DNA of 64,000 nt. It comes from Porites lobata. Taxonomy: Eukaryota > Cnidaria > Anthozoa > Scleractinia > Poritidae. The notes below the pieces were generated by a model. It had not been told where the DNA came from and ran no database searches. It saw only the letters and a program-made list of their open reading frames with translations. The first letter of the stretch is position 1. Every line of letters begins with the position of its first letter. The stretch covers positions 1,066,001 to 1,130,000 of the forward strand of contig CALNXK010000033.1 in the NCBI GenBank assembly GCA_942486035.1, written 5' to 3'. The translations under genes and the position numbers were made by a program. This document shows positions 58,501 through 64,000 of this stretch, piece after piece.

Positions 58501-61500
58501 TGAATAGCAATACAGTATATTTTCAAGAAGTAATACTTACATCTTAAATTGCATCGTTCTGTTAGTGAAATCCTAAGATACGTGTGTTGCCTTCCAAATT
58601 TGTCAGTGAGAAAGTCTGAAAATGGTCTCAGTTCTTCTTCTTTAAAATACTTCTTAGTTCTTGACAGATGCAACTGAAAGAAAGTAAAAGAGAATACCAA
58701 AGACTCAGTGCTATCAATTTTCTGACATCATTTCGACAAAATTCACTCTGACAATAACAGCAAATTACAGTGAAAAGCACTTTTGTAAGCTAAGGTTCAC
58801 AGGAACGTTTAAACTATTGACTCTCAATGATTGAATAATGGAAGTTGAATGCATTTTCAATAAATATGTCAGAAACAAAAGGCATTATGTATTAAACCAG
58901 ATGGGTGTGGGGAAGGTGACTGAATAAACTGAGGGAGCTGCAAGCGAGCGTGAAGGTAACCATGACAACCCTGTGAGCGGTAACCACCAGGCACCGTGAC
59001 ACTGAAAACCTCAGTGGAAAATTTTCAGATACTTACCAAGACCCACACAGAGGGAGGGAAGGGTTGGGAGCAAAAGGCAAGTGAAGACAATGCGTGTGAA
59101 ATGACTTGACCTCCCAAGCAGTGCTGTAAAAATACTGGGGCCCTGAAAAAGCCCTAAGCCTGCAACATATATGATATAGCCACAGAGACCACTGGCCCGC
59201 ATTGTCTTGTGTTTTCACCTTGCTAAATTACATTTAGCCACATTAAACTGGCCTTCTACTAGGTGATTGAGAGGATAAAACTTAACAACTTGTTGAAGAA
59301 TAAGGCTATGCCTACAGTATACAGGGGCACCCAATGAGAATATAGTTCAAAACCACTCAAACATAGCATTTTTAAACATATTTTAGTATTTCAACGGCAG
59401 ATATAGGCATATTTTTATGCCCTAAAAATTTTTCATCCGTTCGGATTTCCTAGCTGAAAGTCTAGTGATCCGAAAATTATAGGGATCAAAACTTACCTTT
59501 TCGAAAATTTCAGCCAGAAAAAAGGCTCCCGAAAATTCTAGGTGACCTTTTTAGGGTAAAAATCCGTTAAAAATAGGCAATTCTACCATTTTTTAGATGT
59601 GCGAAAATCCTAGGAGAGACGGGCAAGCAAGAAATTTTACAACAAATGTTTCGAAAATTCTAGATCTCAAATCGTCTTCCGAATGGATATTCTTCCGAAA
59701 ATTGTCGTTGGGTGCCCCTGAGTATACTGGATAGCTCTTGTCCGTCCCTACACAGAATTCAGATTGGATAGGGCCTCTGTTCACACACGTGAACTGTGAT
59801 TTTGGTAAAATTTTTGCTGTAACAAAGGGAAGTTGCCCCATGCCAATCTTGAAAGTGGATCATCACATATCGCATGAATAAGTTTCTAAGCCACTCTTTG
59901 AAACAGTGTGAACAGGTGTCAACCGGATAGCAAATTTTAATGTTGACTGGAAAAACTATGCAGCATGGTGTGACATAGTTCAACAAACTGTCACATCTAT
60001 TACTGTTCATTAACAACTAATTTGAACAGTAAATTACACTTTTAGGACTGTGAGCAATCCAACAGGAATTTCTGCAGTCTTACTGAGCCTCCGACTAAAT
60101 TGCCCTCTCCAGTATGGCTCTGCCTCCACTTGGCTGATTGAAAAGGCTGGGGACTGCTCACAGTCTAAGGAAATCACAATTTTACTATAAAATACATTGA
60201 GAGACAAATCATTTTGTGTGTTAATTACCCCACAAAAAGGTTTCAGTTGAATAAATTACGGGTAAAAATATCATTTTGTACAGGGAATAGAAGAGAATAT
60301 ATCTGGAGCAACTAAAAAGTTGCCCTGTATTCTGTACTTATGCTAAGACCAACTATTTCAGTTTCACACACTATACTTTATTTTCATACACATATTTTGC
60401 CGTCTCTGCCCGCAAATAGCAAAAGCTAGACGAGGCGGTGGAGAGGAAAGGCTACAGCAGTCATAACAGATATTACAACATAGCTAGAAAATTTGCCTAA
60501 TCAAATTCAATAGCGCGAGCATGCTTCCTATTCCTATTAAGCATGCTGATGACGTCAATAAACTAATCGTAATTCCTCAAGTTGTTGTGAGCTTAGCAAT
60601 CCTAAGTCTCCTGAGTGCATCCACAACTCAGCTGTACACTTTGAAGCATTTTAATACCATGTGTTTTGTAAGGAAATTTAAGAGGAAACGTCTGAATTTG
60701 CTAACCGATAGTAAGGAAAAGAGGTGAGTGTTGTTGTTGTTGTTGTTGTTGTCTCTGCAAGCTGTGCGGGCTATGGCGTGAGATCATTCTTTGCAAAGTT
60801 GTTTTCTCTCAATAACAATTTTTCGGTAAATTAATAGTTTTCCAGCACCTACATATGGATTTTACAATCATTTTAGAGTACACTTTCTCTGAGTTTCAGG
60901 ATAAAAACATAAGCTTAAGAGTGAGGGAAAAAAATATACTCACGCAAACATTGACGCATACTGCTTTGAGTGCGCCCTACAATAATAAACTCTTAAGTTA
61001 ACTGCTGCACTGATCACTTTGATAATGTTATAAAACAATAGCCCCTATGCATGATTACGTCAGACGAGTAAATTTCACCAACAAGCCTCGTTTGTGAACA
61101 AAATTTTTTGCATTTGCACTTGCACGTTTTGTGCGTGGGTATTCTTTTCAACTCTACTGCCTTGGGAATTCATTTCTGTGAAACTTCGCTTATTTTTAAT
61201 TTCAAAACGAGGCTTGGTGGTGAAATTTGCTTGTGTGACGTAAACATGCATAAGGGCTATTAGTTCATGCTGCAGCTGTGCGTATGTTGAGATATTGAGC
61301 ACTTGGGAAGTTTGGAGAGCACTCAAGAGGCTAGAGTTGCATTCGGCTGCGCCTCTCTCGTGCTCTCCAAACTTCCCGCGTGCTCAATAGGCTGATTTAG
61401 CAACAGAACGGGAACGACATATGAGAACGGGAAAGCGCGCGCCAAGGACTATACTCGACTTCTGGTGCCCAATTTGCCACTCTGCCATTGGTCAAGCCAG

Positions 61501-62160
61501 TTGTTTGATTTGCGCGCACCGTCGTCAACTGACGTTCCCGTTCTCTTGCTATATCAGCCTATCTCGACATACGCACGCTGACGCATGACGCAATAATTGT
61601 TAAATATTGTAAAGTAACTGAATAAACCATATGGATAAATAAGAATTACAGAAAAACAAGCTGAAGTTACAAAATATATAGTCTTACAGAATGATATTAC
61701 CAGACAAATTTACTACCAACAGAACCTATCAATTATTAGTGCATTGATCATGAGTCGAGGATGTAGAATTTGCCATTTTTTGTAGGAGAATACGGGCACT
61801 TCAACATAATCGTCCTCTGCTTCCATTATCGAGAGCAAAAAGTCATGAAAATTTGTTTTTATCTTTAGTATAACAAGTATAACGGTTCCAAATGCCAGTT
61901 GTTCAATTGTGAGATCAGAGTTTCACGTGAGTTTCTGTAGATCACAGCAAATTAATATTACGACATCAAAATCCAAAATTATATAATAGTTAATGAACAT
62001 TACATTAAATGTGAAAAATACTCACCTCACTGAGTTCGTAGTCCTCCGAAGGTCTCGTGTACTGTTGTCGAACGAAAGAACTTGCAACTCGATAATATTG
62101 AACACGGACCTTTCGACTGTGAGGGAGAATGCAACGAAACAAACACTCAATCGCCGCCAT
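49517..62160 (-). CDS. MOCS1: MOCS1A, GTP 3',8-cyclase (radical SAM), 11 exons, 391 residues
   Basis: The exons, in transcript order, are 62160-62026, 58673-58541, 58140-57973, 57034-56870, 56024-55963, 52943-52872, 52398-52359, 52084-51972, 51560-51450, 50393-50273 and 49572-49517. All are GT-AG and in phase. The enzyme converts GTP to (8S)-3',8-cyclo-7,8-dihydroguanosine 5'-triphosphate, the first step of molybdenum cofactor synthesis; in animals it is mitochondrial. The sequence shows an arginine-rich, acid-poor N-terminus suiting a transit peptide, and the radical-SAM cluster CNLRCQYC. It also shows KIRLTGGEPLVRKDI, TTNGITL and NISLDTL, the C-terminal second-cluster motif FCGSCNRLRITADGNLKVCL, and a terminal PMILIGG. 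The terminal Gly-Gly is essential in human MOCS1A and bacterial MoaA. Length agrees with human MOCS1A (about 385). No fused MoaC domain is present. Intron 5 carries a retrotransposon relic. Confidence 0.97.
50273..50393 (-). CDS. MOCS1: MOCS1 exon 10
   Basis: It encodes VCLFGNSEVSLRDALRAGTD and EIIGAAVGRKKKQHA. Phase 0 in, phase 1 out. Confidence 0.96.
50565..50910. repeat. Dispersed repeat shared with 45680-46030
   Basis: GACGGCAACGAGAACGTCAA at the left, GCACGACTACGACGTGAAAA in the middle and AAGCGACGTTCTTGTCGCCG near the right; ends are roughly inverted. Confidence 0.65.
51450..51560 (-). CDS. MOCS1: MOCS1 exon 9 (C-terminal Fe-S motif)
   Basis: It encodes AYRIPGFVGQIGFITSMSEH then FCGSCNRLRITADGNLK, with two of the three C-terminal cluster cysteines. 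37 codons, phase 0. Confidence 0.97.
51972..52084 (-). CDS. MOCS1: MOCS1 exon 8
   Basis: It encodes NKWNLKKFVPYSEMLESISQ and KWPNIERLSDHPNDTSK. Phase 1 in, phase 0 out. Confidence 0.95.
52359..52398 (-). CDS. MOCS1: MOCS1 exon 7 (40 bp micro-exon)
   Basis: It encodes PLDVRFIEYMPFD, a block identical in human MOCS1. Acceptor TTTTTAG, donor GTAAGA. Confidence 0.95.
52872..52943 (-). CDS. MOCS1: MOCS1 exon 6
   Basis: It encodes VNCVVMRGMNEDEVCNFVSL then TQNK; 24 codons in phase 0, donor GTCAGT. Confidence 0.95.
53138..53387 (+). repeat. Split direct repeat A1 of Ngaro-like element
   Basis: About 250 bp from GAATTTGTTTATTTTGGAGG to TTTGTACATTTCCTTT, repeated 2029 bp downstream with no difference that I noticed by eye. 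Confidence 0.9.
53398..53961 (+). pseudogene. Retrotransposon RT-connection/RNase H fragment
   Basis: The frame opens with FRRDIAWWLRFMRTYNGVSI, the piece that follows the reverse transcriptase in DIRS/Ngaro polyproteins. RNase H features follow: FSTDACLSGCGG, EIHLLEALAILVAL, FCDNAAVVSAL, and LPGDENRAADLLSRW. Catalytic acidic positions D (STDA), E (HLLEAL) and D (CDN) are present. The reverse transcriptase catalytic region is absent. Ends with TAA at 53959-53961. Confidence 0.85.
53962..54982 (+). pseudogene. Tyrosine recombinase of Ngaro-like element, broken
   Basis: An open frame runs to a TAG at 54733-54735. The same frame then continues with HTYRGHSFRRGGANWA, holding the HxxR box. A surplus base in the T-run near 54841-54844 moves the rest, including the GDWSSDAYKSYLEF tyrosine region, into another frame ending at TAA 54980-54982. 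An upstream arginine candidate is in LMARISNIVPL. Tyrosine recombinases replace integrase in this retrotransposon order. As it stands the frame cannot give a full enzyme. Confidence 0.85.
55035..55166 (+). repeat. Split direct repeat B1 of Ngaro-like element
   Basis: TGGTGGGCAGAGAGCTTTAT to GATATCCCCGGG, repeated 402 bp later as B2 with at least two differences (TTCTTC/TTCGTC and TGAAGTAA/TGAAATAA). Confidence 0.9.
55167..55416 (+). repeat. Split direct repeat A2 of Ngaro-like element
   Basis: Second copy of A1, abutting B1 directly at the CCCCGGGGAATTTG junction. Confidence 0.9.
55437..55572 (+). repeat. Split direct repeat B2 of Ngaro-like element
   Basis: Second copy of B1, ending CCCCGGGGAATT before host-like sequence CTCAGTAAAATAAATAG. 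Confidence 0.88.
55593..55850. mobile_element. MITE-like element with inverted GAACCTCC ends
   Basis: GTTGAACCTCCCGTAAGCTA at the left, and ATGGAGGTTCTAC at the right in inverted orientation. The interior repeats GTGGTCACTTACAGGAGGTT and GTCGCGGTCACTTACAGAAG. Adjacent to the retrotransposon in MOCS1 intron 5. Confidence 0.7.
55963..56024 (-). CDS. MOCS1: MOCS1 exon 5
   Basis: It encodes WHKVMESTDCALELGYDPVK; 62 bp, phase 1 in, phase 0 out. Confidence 0.95.
56025..56869. other. MOCS1 intron 4
   Basis: AT-rich with a G-run near 56708-56738. No exon or defined element seen. Confidence 0.5.
56870..57034 (-). CDS. MOCS1: MOCS1 exon 4
   Basis: It encodes ELGRIEGLKTLAMTTNGITL and LLNISLDTLVPQKFEFITRR. 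Radical-SAM core strands TTNG and NISLDTL. Phase 1 at both ends. Confidence 0.96.
57035..57972. other. MOCS1 intron 3
   Basis: No exon or clear repeat element recognised; AT-rich intronic DNA. Confidence 0.5.
57973..58140 (-). CDS. MOCS1: MOCS1 exon 3
   Basis: It encodes QYCMPEDGVELTPNDELLKT then GVDKIRLTGGEPLVRKDIVE. Contains the third radical-SAM cysteine and the GGEP motif that contacts SAM. Confidence 0.97.
58541..58673 (-). CDS. MOCS1: MOCS1 exon 2 (radical SAM cysteines)
   Basis: It encodes RPFSDFLTDKFGRQHTYLRI and SLTERCNLRC; the last cysteine codon is split by the intron (phase 1). Confidence 0.96.
59322..59720. mobile_element. MITE with inverted CAGGGGCACCCAA ends
   Basis: CAGGGGCACCCAATGA at the left and TCGTTGGGTGCCCCTG at the right form about 14 bp inverted repeats around 370 bp of AT-rich DNA. 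The interior holds several CGAAAATT(C/T)-type repeats and no ORF. Confidence 0.75.
60729..60753. repeat. GTT microsatellite
   Basis: Eight consecutive GTT units, directly visible. Confidence 0.85.
61037..61261. mobile_element. Hairpin MITE, ~57 bp arms
   Basis: AATAGCCCCTATGCATGATT...CAACAAGCCTCGTTT mirrored by AAACGAGGCTTGGTGGTGAA...ATGCATAAGGGCTATT. No ORF of note. Confidence 0.78.
61275..61575. repeat. Nested inverted repeats
   Basis: TGTGCGTATGTTGAGATATT near 61277 is mirrored by TATCTCGACATACGCACGC near 61575. Inside, TTGAGCACTTGGGAAGTTTG and AACTTCCCGCGTGCTCAATA form a second inverted pair. Probably an inserted element within an element. Confidence 0.55.
62026..62160 (-). CDS. MOCS1: MOCS1 exon 1 (probable mitochondrial transit peptide)
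   Basis: ATG at 62160-62158, then AAIECLFRCILPHSRKVRVQ and YYRVASSFVRQQYTRPSED, donor GTGAGT. Seven arginines and almost no acidic residues in the first 37 positions suit mitochondrial import. Confidence 0.9.
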
Positions 62161-62646
62161 CGATCGTGCCGCGAGCTGAGGCCTTCCCGCGTGTCAGGCG
62201 CAAAAAGGGGACGGGGAGGGGGGAGGTATGCCGTACGAATCCCCGCCAAAATTCATGGTTTGTATTTTTTAAAAATTGCTCATTTAAATTTTCAGATATT
62301 GCAACAGAACGGGAGCGACATATGACAAAGGGAAAGCGAAATGCGGCGAGTGAGTATCAAATGCAAAATTGGCATCTCAGTCAAATGTAGAGTGCTGGTT
62401 CAGGCATCAAAACTAATAAAAAGTAGCAGTGTATAAAAATTTTTTTGTCGAGTTGAAAATGTAGAGCGAACAAGGTCAAATAAAAAAGTTGAGTTTAAAA
62501 GCTAAAAGGCAAGTGTAAAAACGTTTTCTAATGATGTGAATTCTAAAGGAACTGAGTGTAAAATATTGAACTCAGCTGTAAAATTCAAGTGTTGAAAAGG
62601 CGGTCTAATGAATATCGGCATCGTAGTTACTAAAACATGGAGCGAC

Positions 62647-62780
62647 CTAAAACCACCTAAAACCACCTAAAACCATCTACAACCACCTCAAAAAGTTCAA
62701 CAACCACCTAAAACCATCTACAACCACCTCAAAAACATCTACAACCACTCGCAAACAATCTAAAACCATCTAAAACAAGG
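62647..62780. repeat. Minisatellite of ACCACCTAAA-type units
   Basis: Repeated AAAACCACCT and CATCTACAACCACCTCAAAA units in imperfect tandem. Confidence 0.8.
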
Positions 62781-63237
62781 TATACTGAATGTCTGAAATA
62801 AGGCGAGACGACAACATGTCACGTACATGAAATACGAGACTCGAACAAAACATCCACTTCCCGCTAAAATCTTACTCTCCCTGGTCCCTCAGGCGGTGTG
62901 CGTCACGAGATTCGACCAATCAGAATGCGTCATTGGTAGAGTGATTTTCGCGCTCGGAAAGAGCTGTTTTCAGAGGTATGCGTGGTGAAATTTTCGCTTT
63001 ATTCCAAGCTTGTGTTGGTAATTTCGACACTATACCGCCGTGGAAAGTTGTTGGAACACTTTATCTTAATAGCAGTTGCGTTACTTTTAAATATTTTGCT
63101 TTCTTGAGCGTCTGTGACAAGTTTGAATTGCTCGGTCATGTGCAGGCGGCCATGATGATTTGAGTGTTGTTTTTCCCGTTCTTCTTGGATTTATTGCAGG
63201 TTACTGTTAGCGGTTTTATAGAATTATTTCGGCCATC

Positions 63238-63435
63238 TTGTTACTTCAACCTTTCTTCTTTGCAAATTTCGGGGTCTACCCGGGTCTACCCCTGTTAGTT
63301 TTCCCGTTACGAGCCGTTGAATGTGTCTTGGAATTAAGACATCGTCTCAGCCAAGTGGCAGCCGAAGCGGAAGCCGACGTGAAGCGAGTAACGCCAAATC
63401 CAGGAAGAGTTTGTTCTATTTTAAACCACAAAAGG
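63238..63435 (+). other. Unassigned ORF/exon candidate with donor
   Basis: The plus frame reads VECVLELRHRLSQVAAEAEA then DVKRVTPNPGRVCSILNHK and ends at AAAAG before GTAAATAAG, a good donor. AATAAA follows near 63581. I do not recognise a family. It may be an exon of a neighbouring gene beginning near the MOCS1 promoter, or part of a repeat. Confidence 0.25.
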
Positions 63436-63639
63436 TAAATAAGTTTGAATATTGTAATAACCTTTGGAAACAAAACATTTTTCATAACCCAGTGCGGAAA
63501 CTGAAAGCGTGACTTTAAAATAATTTTCATGCGGTGTGTGCTACGTGTATGCAAATCTTTGTGTAAACTTATGTGAGCGAATAAAATTGTTATAAATCTC
63601 GCCTGCTGGTCTTACTGCTGGTCCCTTGTATCAATCATC

Positions 63640-63845
63640 AGTCAATTCCACCTGCGCCCAGGCCCCCCCGGGCTGACCCCCGGGAATTAGCATTTTTTTT
63701 TGCCTTGGCTGGCAAATTCCCGGGGGTGGGGACTATTGAGCTGGCAAATCCCCCGGGGTGGGAAAGCCGAAAAAGAGGGCAAATGCCCCGTCCTCCGTCA
63801 ACAGTGCAACATTTTTTATTGATCGCACAGTCCAATAGTGCCATT
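63640..63845. repeat. GC-rich dispersed repeat with internal duplications
   Basis: GGCAAATTCCCGGGGGTGGG and GGCAAATCCCCCGGGGTGGG recur within 40 bp, with an inverted CCCCCCGGGCTGACCCCCGG nearby. Probable mobile-element piece; the minus frame across it is not a gene. Confidence 0.5.
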
Positions 63846-64000
63846 TTAAAGTGCGATTTTTTGTTTCAATTAACGTCTTAATTTCTTTGTAATAGCGCTA
63901 GGATTTTAATTAAGACTTCACGCCGCGACGGCATGCACCATTTTATGGTTTTAGTATTGATATAAAATTATTGACATTAAAATTAATAGAGCGCTGTAAA

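Larger units (their letters stand above)
58674..62025. other. MOCS1 intron 1
   Basis: 3.35 kb. Contains a TIR element (59322-59720), a hairpin element (61037-61261), an inverted-repeat region (61275-61575) and a GTT microsatellite (60729-60753). The frame at 60521-60727 has no recognised homology. Confidence 0.55.
62161..64000. other. MOCS1 upstream region and right edge
   Basis: It contains the MOCS1 promoter region (not resolvable by eye), a minisatellite (62647-62780), an unassigned plus-strand frame (63238-63435) and a GC-rich repeat (63640-63845). Confidence 0.5.

Noticed and set aside
1..64000. tRNA, rRNA, CRISPR array, prokaryotic operon or viral gene set
   Set aside because: Looked for by eye and not seen; simple repeats present are microsatellites, minisatellites and MITE arms without spacer-repeat structure.

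Overview
The window is animal nuclear DNA. It is AT-rich and intron-dense, and it holds three multi-exon genes of animal families separated by many short decayed mobile elements. Inverted-repeat elements without genes, a ~106 bp tandem repeat scattered through introns, and a split-direct-repeat tyrosine-recombinase retrotransposon together suggest an anthozoan cnidarian, most likely a reef coral or relative. That assignment is inference; the sequence does not name the species. I see no prokaryotic operons, CRISPR arrays, rRNA or tRNA genes.

Left half (about 1-37.4 kb, + strand): one large gene for a KIF26/VAB-8 type (kinesin-11) atypical kinesin. Eighteen exons join in phase from 1188 to 35126 and give a 1875-residue model. 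It has an N-terminal pair of CxxC motifs split over two exons, a degenerate motor domain (exons at 22834-26509), one 3.1 kb exon coding a long disordered acidic tail, and a C-terminal coiled coil. Three further ATG-starting exons (7051, 16292, 20145) end in GT donors whose phases fit the downstream acceptors. They look like alternative first exons that would remove one or both CxxC motifs.

Middle (39384-46949, - strand): a complete eight-exon beta-tubulin gene of 447 residues. It has the MREI autoregulation start and an EGEF-plus-acidic tail of the axonemal type. It converges on the kinesin gene.

Right (49517-62160, - strand): a complete eleven-exon MOCS1A gene (radical-SAM GTP 3',8-cyclase of molybdenum cofactor synthesis), 391 residues, ending in the Gly-Gly tail. 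No MoaC/MOCS1B domain is visible between it and the tubulin gene. Its fifth intron carries a decayed Ngaro-like retrotransposon (53138-55572) with the A1-ORF-B1-A2-B2 repeat layout. A short unassigned ORF lies at the right edge.

Most of the remaining DNA is intronic or intergenic and contains many MITE-like elements. Several carry the palindrome TGACGTCA. One element is nested inside another. The three genes have no obvious shared pathway, although two of them, the kinesin and the tubulin, are cytoskeletal.
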